Shown here: in pieces, positions 33,346 through 45,819 of the stretch | How positions within the stretch are numbered: the stretch's first letter is position 1 | Layout of the letters: every line of letters begins with the position of its first letter | NCBI GenBank assembly: GCA_021234155.1 | Contig: JAJEKV010000008.1 | Coordinates: 6,574,945 to 6,638,944 of the forward strand | DNA: 64,000 nucleotides | Source of the DNA: Isoetes taiwanensis | Taxonomy: Eukaryota > Streptophyta > Lycopodiopsida > Isoetales > Isoetaceae | Direction of reading: 5' to 3' | Notes under the pieces: model-generated | Told to the model about the DNA's origin: nothing | Seen by the model: only the letters and a program-made list of their open reading frames with translations | Databases searched by the model: none | Program-made: the position numbers and the translations under genes

Positions 33346-33607
33346 ATCTATCATTCGGCATCCATTGCACCTAAAATGCCCCACCATGGGCATAATAGAG
33401 ACACAACATGACAATACGTACCGACATGATGCAAAATGGTAGTAGACATACGATTCTTGAAGTGGATTTGATGTTACCTTTTATGTGTTGATAGAAACAA
33501 TCTAGGTCAAGCTTGAGATTTTTTTTTCGTTGTAACACAACTAATAATTGAACATACCGCAATGGCATGTTTTGGTCTCGAACATTGCTCTGCTTTTACT
33601 TTTTGAT

Positions 33608-34124
33608 TATGAGTTCAGATTGAATGTGTGGTCTAGAGGAACCTGATTTGGTTTTTTCCTATCATCTTCATCATCCCCGCCACTTTTACTATTTTCCTCC
33701 TCGTCGGGTTGGATTTGCCTATGCTTTCTCTTGGGTCTAGAAGAACCGGCCTCTGCTTTCTCATCGGGGTTTTATAATAATCGGAAGCTCTTCCAATTAA
33801 CAATGCCTCCCCCTTTATATGCGGATAATAAGCCCTTTGCCTAGGTTCCGTGAGCCATTCCACCCCATGTATGTGGCTTCCCCAGTAATTCTTTTGTAAA
33901 TTTGCATGAACTCTTTGTATTGTTCATTGCTCGATTCTTCAACCCGCATAAGAAAACATATGCCTTAATTTTTTAGTTTGAACAAAACATTTGGGGAAAA
34001 TACACAGAGCGATTTATTTGGAACTCTGTCACTCCAAAGCTTCTTTAGATCTTCATGGGGCACAATCTCTTGTTTGAGGAGAGATTTCATCGTGTAACCA
34101 GTGGCGTTCAATTCTGACACCATT
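33608..34124 (-). pseudogene. Unrecognised decayed gene, likely intronless
   Basis: From ATG 34124 the minus strand reads MVSELNATGYTMKSLLKQEI, 'HEDLKKLWSDRVPNKSLC', an in-frame TAA, 'VEESSNEQYKEFMQIYKRIT', then two frame changes into 'EWLTEPRQRAYYPHIKGEAL', 'GSSRPKRKHRQIQPDEEEN' and a charged tail ending with TAA at 33608-33610. The change from ordered to acidic/basic low complexity resembles a protein C-terminus. The family is not known to me. One stop and two shifts suggest an inactive copy. Confidence 0.4.
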
Positions 34125-35189
34125 AGGGTTCAATCGGCAAGAAGCGGCAAAAAAACAGAAGAAGATGTGATTATTTCTTAATTCAAAATGAGGGACATTG
34201 ACGTGGCTTAAAATTCAAAATAACCGACGCTCATTAATTCGCACACCCGCAATCTCCGTTTCGGTGTGCACCACCCGATTCTACCACAAAGTTGGTGCCA
34301 AAATGTGGCGTCAAAATGCGCGTTTTTGATACACCACAGCGTGCTTTTACCCTCTGCTCAGGGTTTTGTTGGGGCTGCTGTTGATCCTGATTCTTCTTGG
34401 CAAGCTCCTCTACCTGTTCTGCCTCCCGTTGCACGGCATGTGCAGCTGCCATGCACTCCTCCACCTCTGCAAGGCGACGAGTAGTAATCCTTCTCAGCAA
34501 CTCCGCATGTTATCTGTCTGGCCTAGCCTGCATATCCAGCTGAATGGATATCAGGTGCCATCGCGAGATATGATGGGACTTCACCCAAAACCAAACTTTG
34601 GTTTGCCGCGTCATAGTGGTAGGGAGGAAGGTCAATGGAGTCCCCCGATATGATGGTGTGGCCATCTTCCAGGTAGGTATATTTCCTACCTCTGGCCCTC
34701 GGATCTCCCCTTGCCGATTCTCGAGCGTCGTCACCTCAAGTGAGCCCTATGATCCTTTCGGCCTCTGCTCGGATGGCCTTGTCCTCAACAACATCCACAC
34801 ACGAAGGAAGGGTAAAACTTGACCAGCATCAAGACCTAGTCGGGCTTTTCTACTAAGGTATAGGGCTAAGTTTCAGCAAATAGTGCTCGGACAGATGGAA
34901 AATAAGGTAAGGGACCCTATGTCTTGGTGCAAACCACTATACCAACTCTTCTAGGAGGAGGCCGACCTTGCTTGAATCGTCTGCAAGCTGCTCGCCAAGT
35001 TCGGCAAAGATCTGGTGGACGCTGAGGCTACTATCTCTCATCATATAAAATTATGTAGGTGTTTTGAAATGTGACGTGGCTTGGGGAAAAAAAACCGACG
35101 TGGAGCAAGAAAAAGATGACGTGTACAGGGGAAAAAAATTCCACGTCAGCAAGTCAGATTGGGATGGAGGGCCAGGATTTCTTCAGGCT
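34125..35189. other. Low-copy or repeat DNA, no supported gene
   Basis: A minus-strand frame at 34234-34500 has a Gln/Glu-rich segment (VREAEQ-like, NQDQQQPQQNPEQR), and a plus-strand frame at 34840-35045 reads weakly like coding sequence with stops. Neither is recognisable; decayed retroelement sequence is the likeliest explanation. Confidence 0.35.
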
Positions 35190-35193
35190 AAGC

Positions 35194-35264
35194 AGAAACG
35201 GGGCTTTAGCGTCTTCAGGCTAAGCAGAAACGGGGCTTTAGCGTCTGGTGGAGCTTGGCTATGG
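35194..35264 (+). repeat. 35-36-bp tandem duplication
   Basis: The phrase TTCAGGCTAAGCAGAAACGG followed by GGCTTTAGCGTC is present twice in direct succession with no visible difference, pointing to a recent replication slip. Confidence 0.9.
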
Positions 35265-35269
35265 ACGCC

Positions 35270-36840
35270 TTGCTTTGGGCTTCAGATCAGAGAGAGAAAC
35301 CTCTGCGCTTAAAAACGAGGGTCTTAAACTGGTATGAGGGCCTGGAAGGTTAGAGTTGAGACAAAGGCCGTAAGCTGTGTGCAGGTGTTTTGAAAACCCT
35401 GTCTTTTAAGATATTTAAAGTTGCCCTTTGCAGGGCCGCCGTGATTTTTCATCCAATAAACTAGATGAGCTAATTCCAAGCAGTAGCCCTTGAGTAGATT
35501 GACCGTTCTGGTCTGTCACAGTGTTTCAGAGGTATCAGAGGCTTTAAAGAGGTGGGAGTCTTAAAGGCGCCATAGCCGAGCTTGGGTTCTCCGTTCAACA
35601 GAGAAGACATCGGTTTTATGCAGGTTCCATTTCTTCTGCTTGCTTTCTTCATTTTGGTTTGCCACTTTAAGCTATAGGCGGGGACCAGAGCATTTTGGAT
35701 AGATTGGGCCAAGAAAATTTATGTGAAGATGATTTCGGCTGGCATACAGGGGAGAGTCTATAGAGATTAGGGAAGGATTGGGCGTTAGATCTTAAAGCGT
35801 GGCCAAAAACTCCAGAGGGCCCTCTTTGTGTAACTGATGATTTGGCATGCAGCGCTCATAGGGATAAGCACAAATGGGCTTCTGTGATCCTTGAGTAAAA
35901 TAGCAAGCGCCCAACTGGGTCGAACTAAAAATACGGCATAAGCTAATATGCAGGGAGACTGCGTAAGTGATCACCGAGGCAAATAGCAGCAGCCAAGGTC
36001 GCAGCGAGAAGAAATTGAAGCCCAAATTGCTACTCATCACATCAAGCTATCTGAATAGGGATCAAAATTGCAAAGGAACATGAAGAAGCTGATTACAAAG
36101 CCGGATCATTAGCTCTGAATCTTTTGCAGATAAATCCATTACAGGGCTGGACCATTAACCTTCAATCTTTGCATCATAATCACAGTTGTATTGGCCTCGG
36201 TTGTGCCGCTTTGGGGCAGAGCACACAACCTAAACATGGTAACTGTGTATGCGTAGAATAACCATCCTGAGAAGCCGAAGAATTATCCTAAAACACCCAC
36301 GAATCCACAAATTGCACATTGGGCTGGAACATTCGTTCGATTAACCAAGTCCTAAAGCATTTGTCAGTTAAGTGCAAAACAAAATATCTCTATTAAATTG
36401 TTCTAAGTCAGGTATATAACCAGGTTGTATGGCATTTGAGTTGTTCCTAGACTCACAAGAGAATAGTCGTGTATCAGTTGTAGTCAACAGTATCATTTAG
36501 GCTTTTATAAAAGACTTTTATTGGTGATGTAAAATAAAAGGCTGCACACTATTATTGAAAAGTTAACATTATCTCGGGAACCATACAAAGATAAGCAGAC
36601 CGCATACTAGTTAGGAATGGGAAATGACCAATCTCAGTTGATGTTAATAACAGAGCATATCCAACTAGTGTTAAACGAATACTCTTAGATTTCTTGGAAG
36701 AGAATGTGGGCATCATGAAGTCCACCAAATTGAAAAACTGCAATTTTTGTTACAGAAATAGGATATGCAGCCTTTGCCATGGATCTAGAAGGATACGACC
36801 AATCCTATTGAAACCTAATCTATTAAAATTATTTAGCATT
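35270..36840. other. No gene recognised
   Basis: Frames are short with frequent stops on both strands. No domain, tRNA-like or terminal-repeat signal was found. Confidence 0.45.
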
Positions 36841-36846
36841 TAAATA

Positions 36847-36869
36847 ATGCGGCGGCAACGCCGCCGCAT
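36847..36869. repeat. Perfect 10-bp GC hairpin, possible transposon end
   Basis: ATGCGGCGGC and GCCGCCGCAT flank an AAC loop in otherwise AT-rich DNA. Its form is like the subterminal hairpin of Helitrons (compare 31817), but no CTRR follows within 15 bases, so the assignment is open. Confidence 0.7.
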
Positions 36870-37419
36870 CCCTGTCTTGTAATATATAAAGCCATGAGTA
36901 CGAGCCATGTTCATCGCGGTAAGAAAAGGTTTAGAAGGAGGCGCTGGTATGGCGGCTGTGGCGGCGACCAAGTGCAAAGTTACGGGGAAGCAAGCTCTTC
37001 TCCGGCGGCCATGGCGGACGGGCGAGACGAAGGGCGCAAGTCGGCGAGATGGGATAAAAACAACTGTCACTTTTTTTTAAAAGTTCAATTTTTTTCAAAA
37101 CTTTTTTTTTTTAATTTATACGGTGGAAATCCGTGTTTCTATACGAGTGCGTAACGGATGAAATACGGGTTTCTTTTTCGATTTTTTCAACACGCACTCT
37201 ATGCTCCCGGACCCATTTGATGCCGTTTTGATATCGGATGCTGGTGCCCCTAGAGTATTTGATCGCGCCCGACACGTTGGTGCAAAAATTGCCTCATCCG
37301 AGTTACCTAGAAAAAGTTATGGCCTTTGAAAACAAGAGACCTCGTTTCTCTCAGGAGAGTTAGATTCTGGCTAAGGTGTCACCTTTAGAGACTGGGTTTC
37401 CCTCATTATGTGTTTTAGT

Positions 37420-38290
37420 TTTGGATAAAGATAATAATGTCTTCCTGGTCATGTTTAACTCTCCAATCACAGTTGACATGCTTGTGGAGTGTGGCATTTA
37501 TCCTCTTGGGGGATTCTCCTAGATTTTTGCCAGTAAGTCTGATGCCTTGCTGGCTTGTCTTAGAGGATTTTCCACTGGAACTGCAAGTGTTTCATTTTAT
37601 GATTGTTATTGGGAATGAATTGGGTATGCATCGTGCCCACTCTACTGTTAATGATCCTCAAATTTGTGTATCTCTTTAAACTTGAGTTTCTATTCTCCAG
37701 TCAGTGGTGGTCAAAAGTGGCCAACTTTTGCAAGGACAAACTATGTCTGCTTAATAGACCTGAGCTCGCCAAAATGTTTCCCAATGTTGAGGCTTTTGCC
37801 ACTTACAAATCTAGGCATACTTCTGTCTCTGCCTTCCCAACTTCTTCTATCCCATGTTCATCATCTACTTCAGTTGAATGTCATGTTGTATCATCTTCTT
37901 CCTCCTCTGCCTTTGCATTAGTTCTTCTGCCAGTATTACCAGTTCTTGTGCCATCTTCTCAAGCTTTTTCTGCACCATCACCTTCTTCTAGTGCATCCCT
38001 ATCTTAACCTATATCACCAGACCCTCTTAATGAGGATCAATACTCTCGTCTTCAGGACATTGCTCACAAGCAAGGATTATTGGAAGAATGATGGTCTACT
38101 CCACGCCTGAAGAAGCTTGCACATCGCAAGAATAGATCAACTCCTCAACCTACTCTAATTTACTCTATAGGTCCAATCTCTACTATATTTGTTACAATGG
38201 ATGTTCCTGATTCAATGGCATTGACACACCAGAGAGCAGCTCAAGTTGTTGTCAATAATTCTATAAAGGTGGAAGTTCGACCTGGTTAAA
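37420..38290 (+). pseudogene. Decayed coding sequence of unknown family
   Basis: A plus-strand frame includes 'VANFCKDKLCLLNRPELAKM' and a Ser/Pro/Val-rich linker, and then after stops 'EDQYSRLQDIAHKQGLLEE' and 'STPRLKKLAHRKNRSTPQP'. It resembles a retroelement ORF with a Ser-rich linker, but no zinc knuckle or polymerase motif is present. A polyadenylation-like TATTATATATA stretch follows near 38420. I cannot name it. Confidence 0.3.
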
Positions 38291-38299
38291 AGTGATTCT

Positions 38300-39345
38300 C
38301 TTTGAAGATATGATTATATACTATTCTTCTTTTTGTAGGAGAAGTGCTTAGACGGGTGGCCCTGCTTAGTTGGATCTAATTATCCACTGGGCTTTTTATT
38401 CTTGTCTCTGCATTGTATTATGTATTTGTATTATATATACAAGTTCTTGTAATATGAATGGGTGTGTCAACTATGGTGTATGAACATCTAGAAGTAAAAT
38501 TCAAGCTCAAACGAATCTGTATCTAAAGTCGAGTGTTAAGAATGAAGTTAGAAGTATTTGTCCTAACATATAATTCTTTACATGTCGTTAGGTAGAAGTT
38601 GACTTGTTATCACAGGGTCTAAAGTTGAGCGTCAAGAATTAAGTTGGAAGAGTCTTTTTCTTAACATATAGTTATCTACTTGATGGTTCACAATCTACAA
38701 TAAATAGTCATGGGTAAATCCCAAAAATTTATTTGTTCAAGGGTGAATATCATAATCAACTAATTTATTGTTATCACAAAATCAATAGAAACTAGGGAAA
38801 TTCATTTAAATAGAAGTCTATGGGAATGGCTACTTATTCAAGTTGGCATATGTATGTCAAAGAAAGCTTTAAAGTCGAACCATCAAACTTTGGCCTTGCT
38901 AGATAAGTTTTTTTGTACATTGGAGTTATCTGGCATGATTCTGTTAACACACGTTTGCAAGTTTATATATATGCTCAAAGGAGGATATCATCTATCAAAC
39001 TAATGACACTTCATCCAACAACAAATCAATTCTATAGAGCCATCTGCAGTGGGCCTAGGCAATTGTAAAGCAAATTCTTATAGAATCTTGCAAATCTAAT
39101 GTTTCCTCTAACAAATATCTCGAATGTTTTGGAGGATCAGTGGATGTCCCCATAGATTTTCATTCAAATAAGGCTTATTTAATCTTTTACTAAGTTGAAT
39201 TCGCTATTGCTTCTATCTGACCACGCTAATGCTGTTACTTTTTTTCTCTTTTGGTTTCCTATTAATATAAGATCTTTATATAAGTTACTAGAAAAAAAAG
39301 GGGTACTCACGTTATCAATCCATTTGTTCATCATCCTATGAAAAG
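38300..39345. other. AT-rich DNA left of the nested element block, no gene
   Basis: Two related phrases (GTCGAGTGTTAAGAATGAAGTTAGAAG near 38527 and TTGAGCGTCAAGAATTAAGTTGGAAG near 38625) show a short diverged duplication. Nothing else was found up to the LTR boundary at 39346. Confidence 0.45.
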
Positions 39346-39364
39346 TGATACGGTTGAAGATATT

Positions 39365-40341
39365 CTAGGAAGGGACTCGCAAAGGACACAAAACCGGATA
39401 GGCATGTCATTCACCACAGCAGCAGTATACAATGTTTGAAGAATAGAGAGGGGTAGCCGACCATAGGAACAATATCGGGCTACCCCGGAAACAAAAGAAG
39501 TGTGCACAGGCAGTATAGAAGGGTAATGGCGACAACTTCTCATCGGGATAAAAAACCCCGCCCTTTCGGGTTTTCGAGGAAAACCCTAATGAGAAATGGT
39601 CGCCAGCAACCTTGAATGTGTTGTCTGGAGAACCGAAGGAGATGGGTCGATGGCGAAGCCAAAAAAAGCAGGACCTCGGAAGATGGCGTAAAACCTGCAA
39701 GCAACACAAAGAACTCTAAAAAACACCCGTGAATGGTTAGAGAAAATCAAACATGTAGCAGAAAAAGAGAGCATCACCCAATAGGGTGGAGAACAGCATC
39801 ACCCAACGGGTGGAAAACAATTATGTAAAAAGAAATATGCGTCACTCTCGAGGTAGAAATAAACAGCATCAGCCATAGGTGGAGATAGCATCACCCATAG
39901 GGTGGAGAAAAGCGTCACCCAACGGGTGGATAACAATCATGTGAAACCAAAAAATAGATGAAAAATCACCCGTTAGATGTTAGGAACTGTAAACAACATA
40001 TATAGAATAGAAAACAGCACCGAGAGGTGGAAAAAGAAAAAATAACATCACCAACAGGTGGAGATCATCTAGCATCACCCAATGGGTGGAAAAATATAGA
40101 TAGCATCACCCGTGGGGTGGAAAATAACTTAAACATCACCCGGTGGTCAAAACTGAACAAAAAACATATAAACAATAGACGAACTCAAAATAACATATAA
40201 GGGCGGGTAGGGTGGGAAGCAAGGGACAAGGAAAGAGATGCTGCTATGAGAAGACGCCAATAACGAGCCACAAGAAGGACGAGCACATATATAGCTGCTC
40301 GTCCCATCCCAGAATAACGATCCGAGGGCTCGGATCGATGC
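39365..40341 (-). mobile_element. Short (977 bp) non-coding element, flanked by TATT, with hairpin array
   Basis: The element has TATT on both sides (39361-39364 and 40342-40345). On the minus strand it starts with a 9-bp hairpin (40318-40326 with 40329-40337) and a TATTCTGGGATGGGACGAGC block. A TATA-like GCTATATATG and GGCGTCTTCTCA follow, and it ends ...CCTTCCTAG. It contains an 11-unit array of small CACCC/GGGTG hairpins (39771-40147) and a palindrome (39528-39543 with 39589-39604) also found at 5217-5289. Its first ~130 and last ~33 bases are shared with the longer element at 40346-49730. No protein is encoded. Confidence 0.7.
39771..40147. repeat. Array of about 11 short stem-loops, CATCACCC-nnn-GGGTGGA
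   Basis: Units such as CATCACCCAACGGGTGGA and CATCACCCATAGGGTGGA recur at irregular spacing of roughly 20-55 bases. The central bases vary while both stem halves are mostly kept, which points to conservation of pairing rather than of sequence. Units near 39965 and 40018 are degraded. Confidence 0.85.
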
Positions 40342-40378
40342 TATTCTGGGAAGGGACTCGCAAAGGACACAAAACCGG

Positions 40379-42815
40379 CCGACTACCAGAGAACTTCCTT
40401 ACCTATAAGCCCAGCCGACGGGAAACGTGTCAAACGTCTAAATGTCGAGCAACATCGCAAAATACATAGCGAGAAGAAGAGACTATGTGCACGAACATAA
40501 AAGAGCATATATGCTAAGGCATAAGGGGAGGAAAGGTGCGGGGGCGTGGGCCTGACGAGAGGTAGATTGACGAGCCAAGGACGGTAGAGATAAAACAGCG
40601 GAAGTTGGAAGGTTAAAAAAAATTTGACGAAAAAGGATATTGCTGCCGAGGCCGAAGCAATAAGGGATGCTGCAATATGAATAGCACTGTGAGTATGAAG
40701 AGGTTGAGGGAGAAGTGACAGACATGTCAGTACAAATCAAGAGGAAGGTCAAGGGAGATGAGAGTGAAGTTAAATTTGGATCACATCATGGATCAAGAAA
40801 AAGGAGGCTTAAGTTTGAAGAAAAGTAGGATGGCTATGCACAAGCAATTTATGGCAAATGTGAGGCCAAAATCAAGGTGAGGTTATGGCCAAGAGAAAAG
40901 AGGAAACGAAAGTCAACAGTGGCAAGGTCACAGAGGAGTGCGAGGAGGTTAGCCATATGGCAGAAGCAAATGAGGGAATGTACATGTTAAAGGAAATGAA
41001 AACACAATGAGTATGTAATGTTACATATTGTGAGTAAAGCGATGCATGGAAAAAGAAGCCTACTGCGAATATGACAAAGTGGAGCTAACATAAACAAAGG
41101 ATCACCCAAATCTATAAAATTGGTGCTACATAAGCAATAAACCTGTGCCGAGTCCGTAAAAATGAAAAAACCACCTAACAACATAACATGTCACCCATGT
41201 TCAAGAACAGAGAATACAACTTCGCGAAGCTGCAATGTTACATGATAAATGACAATCGCCAACATAATGACAATTTCAGAGCAATGTTTCCGAAAAAGAC
41301 AACAAAGTTATATGTTTTAACCTATACGAGAAAAGAGGAATGCAAGCCAATGAACAAATGCAACAAGAGAATAACCACTATGATGGCGATGCATAAGCAG
41401 TGTAGATCGAATGTAAGGCCGAAGTCAAGGTGAGGTTATGGCCAAAGGAAAAGAGGAAAAGAAGGTCAATAGTGCTGAGGTCCCGGTTGAGTGCCACGAG
41501 GTAAGCGCCAATCAAGAGGAAGGTCAAGAAGGGAAGTTAAATTTGGATCACATCGTGGATCAAACAAAAAGGCGCTGAAGTCCTAAGAAAGTATGATGGT
41601 GATGCACAAGCAGATTAGGTCGAATGTGAGGTCGAAGTCAAGGTAAGGTTATGGCCAAGGGAAAAGAGGAAAAGAAGGTCAGCAGTGCTGTTCATGACGT
41701 GGATGTCAAATGCATATATGACCATGACGTGCATCTTGAAAACACCAACCAACCTGGAATAAAAATGAGATCTAACAAAAACATCGTATCATACGAAGTG
41801 TAAAATGCAAGACAACAATTAAAGGAGATAGGTTCAGGGTTCCCGACCAAAGAAAAACTCAAGGTCTTAGGATCTATAAGAATATGATAACAAACTCGAT
41901 GGGCAAAAAAGGACCTGCCAAATGAAGGATAATTGTACATCCTAATAAAGAACAAGAAGAACCGTTAGTGCAAGAAATGACCTAAAAAAGACGACGATAT
42001 GATAAAGATAAAGCAACATCCATTAAGTGTATTGTGCCAGGACAATATTTTAACAAGCATCTAAAATGAATGGCTAAGAGGAGGATGGTAAAAGGAAAGC
42101 AAGTGTGAAGGTACCAAGATGAAGATCCCCATCAACCATGGGGCACAAGCGACATCATGCAGGATCCCTCATGCTGCTACTAGCCGAAAGACATCACGGA
42201 TATAGTGAAAAGAGACCCCGGTGGAGAGAATGGTAAGATGGCAATGCTTGAATGGAGGAGGTCAAATGTGAAAACCACGTCAAAGGTAAAAGATACGGCC
42301 AAGGATATAGAGAAGATGGAGGTCGAGAGTGCCAAGGTTCGGGTAGGAGTAATGAGGTGAGTCTAATAACCAAGTGATGAAAAAATGGGTAATCGAAACA
42401 CAATAACTACATGATGTTATATGGAAAATTATATCATGCCAAATCTAGATACAAAATGAGACAACTCGCGACAAACATGTAAAGAACTTACTCTTGACAA
42501 ATAAATGTAACGCATATCTAGAGACGACAAATCCATAAAATAGCATATCAAGAGATGGACTATACCAGGACAAGAAAGGAAATGCTCGACGACTCAAGTA
42601 TGAAGCAAAATGTCCAACAGAAGGTTAGCAAAACAGAACAATCCAAAAACTCAATGGAACGCAATATACTTCCTACCCAGATAAACCCAAGTTGCAAACA
42701 TATGACAAGGCGAGACTATCTTTCAAAAACCCGAAAGCCATAAAGAACAACTTCAAGAACACAATGCAAGCTAAAAATGCCAAATAGAATGCACTTATGA
42801 CAAAAATTGCGTTGC
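40379..42815. repeat. Purine-rich interior with four diverged ~90-bp repeats
   Basis: The phrase GTCAAGGTGAGGTTATGGCCAAGAG(A)AAAGAGGAAA..AAGGTCA..AGTG recurs near 40861, 41414, 41630 and, more weakly, 42256. The spacing is irregular. No protein or RNA gene was recognised. The complementary strand resembles the pyrimidine-rich DNA at 1-4400. Confidence 0.65.
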
Positions 42816-45647
42816 TGATATGATTCATTGTTATGGGAAGCTAAACAACTGAACATCATCATCTTATATATCACAGACAAATACATTGATGAGCACGTTT
42901 AACCACCCAACCGGGTCCACAGGGTTATGGCAATCATCTGGCAACTGGCTCAGCAAACACTATCTGGCTAGTCCGCGTAGACTATGAGCAAACAATATCT
43001 GGCTTATTGGCCCTCCAGGCTAGTCTAGCTACTCCACATAGCCACACATCACAAAAGCAATTGCAGATCTTTGAAGTCGCTATGGCAGTAATTTGTGACC
43101 CCCTGTCACCTTTTCGGCCCTTACTCTCTCCTCCGGATGAACTACGGAATTTGCCACCCCAATTCGGAAACTAGACTCCGAGCCGGTTCCAACGAGGTAA
43201 AGATTGCTTCAATCGGAGCTCTGATTGCAGAGATATGCCCAACTGAGGTTTCGGTTCTATTTATAGATCTCTCTGCGACTTTAGCCTTTTTTAGCATGCA
43301 GTTGCCTTTTTCTCAAAATATCTCCTTGCCTTTAATTAGATTATATGACTTATCGTGTGGATATTATCTATGGCCTTTTTGTGCAAAATAGTCCGCCCCT
43401 TTTGCTTGATCATTGATTCCCCTGATATCTCTCCAACCAATGGTTCTCGACCCCATCCTAGATATCACAACCTTGCCATAGTTCCACAACTTTGCCATAT
43501 TTTGCCATGCCCCATAACCTTGCCGCCGTGGACCACTCCTCCGTGCTATGATACGGACTATGACTCCGTATCAGTCCATCCCTTCTCAAAAAGAGATCGT
43601 CCGCGATCGTCCGAGTACGTTCCAGTTTGGTCCATCCCTTCTCAAGGTGATTGCCCCATGTTCAACGTACCCCTGGGAGTTCCTAGATCCTGCGAACTCA
43701 AGAAGGGTTATACAAGTTATTGTACTTCCACAATACCTTATACCCATTGGAACCTCCACGTTTCCGTTATTTTAGATCCATTGGAACCTCCACGTTTCCA
43801 TTATTTTAATTCCTGCAAAACTCTAGAAGCAGTTATGGATATCCGCGCACTTCCACAGTACGATATATCCTTTGTACCTCCATGGTACGTTATTATCTTT
43901 CGTACCTCCACGGTACTACTTGATTGTATCGCCACCACGATACAGTGTATCTCCAAGATACAGATGTAACTTTGTCAAGCCAATTGTGTTGCAATCACAA
44001 TTACTAATCTTCCAAGAAGTTACATCTTATGCTCTCTTGTCAAGCCGATTTTGCTGCAAACACAACTACTAATCTACCAAGAGGCATTCCCTATCTAGTA
44101 TACCATGTTCAAGCCGGCTACGTTGCAATCGTAGTCACTAATCTACCATGGGTATACACAACAAAAGTATCTATTCTTTATTCCAAATAAAGAAATTCAA
44201 CTTAGGAACTTTACCCATAAGCCTGTCCCATAGGAAATAATTTGAGATTCCGCATCCAAATTTTGCATCCATATCCTTGACAGCTTGTCCGTAAAGTTCC
44301 TTTCCAACGCTTAACACTAAGCAAACCTGCAAATAAGGTCAAGTGTTAATATATATGACTTCTCAAATCAAATATTTATACCACGGCCAACCGGCCTCTC
44401 AGATCATCACGATCTGACTCCGCAATCCCAAACATGATGCTTTTATTTATTCCATAATCCCCCAAAGGATCATAGGAATTTCCCCCAATCACCCGAACTC
44501 GTTCTCAACATATGCTTCGAGCATTCTCCACGAAAGCACCGAGCTTCTTCTTTTCTTTTTTCTTTTTTTTCTCTGCTACTGATGCTCCGACTTCACTTGC
44601 TGCAGTAGTCGTCAGTCTTTATCCCAGGATTACACAAATTCTTGGAGCTCTAAAATTCGTCTATTTACCCATATACTTCGTCCTTAACACTTCTTTGACG
44701 AAGTTAAACCCATCTATACTTGCAGCACAAGCTTGCAAGATTCTTGGTGTGTCGCAGTCTTAGAGTATAGTACCACCACCAATTCCATCTTCTTTGATTC
44801 AAATCCAAAGGAAATATTCAAAGTCTCAGTGATGTTCCCACAGCCCATAGATTCCCAGAAGAATCGTAAACTTCCGCTCTGATACCACTTGATATGATTC
44901 ATTGTTATGGGAAGCTAAACAACTGAACATCATCATCTTATATATCACAGATGAATACATTGATGAGCACGTTTAACCACCCAACCGGGTCCACAGGGTT
45001 ATGGCAATCATCTGGCAACTGGCTCAGCAAACACTATCTGGCTAGTCCGCGTAGACTATGAGCAAACAATATCTGGCTTATTGGCCCTCCAGGCTAGTCT
45101 AGCTACTCCACATAGCCACACATCACAAAAGCAATTGCAGATCTTTGAAGTCGCTATGGCAGTAATTTGTGACCCCCTGTCACCTTTTCGGCCATTACTC
45201 TCTCCTCCGGATGAACTACGGAATTTGCCACCCCAATTCGGAAACTAGACTCCGAGCCGGTTCCAACGAGGTAAAGATCGCTTCAATCGGAGCTCTGATT
45301 GCAGAGATATGCCCAACTGAAGTTTCAGTTCTATTTATAGATCTCTCTGCGACTTTAGCCTTTTTTAGCATGCAGTTGCCTTTTTCTCAAAATATCTCCT
45401 TGCCTTTAATTAGATTATATGACTTATCGTGTGGATATTATCTATGGCCTTTTTGTGCAAAATAGTCCGCCCCTTTTGCTTGATCATTGATTCCCCTGAT
45501 ATCTCTCCAACCAATGGTTCTCGACCCCATCTTAGATATCACAACCTTGCCATAGTTCCACAACTTTGCCATATTTTGCCATGCCCCATAACCTTGCCAC
45601 CGTGGACCACTTCCCCGTGCTATGATACGGACTATGACTCCGTATCA
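42816..45647 (-). mobile_element. Coding-free LTR retrotransposon (LARD-like), 2,832 bp, with perfect target duplication
   Basis: LTRs 42816-43573 and 44890-45647 are both 758 bases long, begin TGATATG and end CCGTATCA on the plus strand, and differ at about ten positions. Target duplications GTTGC (42811-42815) and GTTGC (45648-45652) are identical. A primer-binding site for initiator tRNA-Met lies at 44876-44887 (minus), two bases inside the 5' LTR, and a purine-rich GAGAAGGGATGGAC lies just before the 3' LTR at 43574-43587. The 1.3 kb interior encodes no gag or pol. The LTR edge TGATACGGAG is shared with the gag-only element, so both may use the same autonomous partner. Confidence 0.93.
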
Positions 45648-45819
45648 GTTGCCCTAATGAAAACGAATTAATATTTTTAAATAGAATAGAACAGAATAAA
45701 ATCAAATAGAATAGAATGGAATGATAGTAGTTTTAAATGAGATGTCATAGGAAAAGATGAGACCACATACCGATACCCCTACGAAGTGATTCCAAATCCA
45801 TATAGACATAAATATGCAC

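Noticed and set aside
32812-33374. Similar His/Pro/Thr and Trp/Val/Gly frames
   Set aside because: Same repeat, other orientation; no coding signal outside the array.
42816-45647. Repeated 98-residue frames at 43095 and 45169 as duplicate genes
   Set aside because: They lie at the same place in the two LTR copies and have no protein features; LTR duplication explains them.
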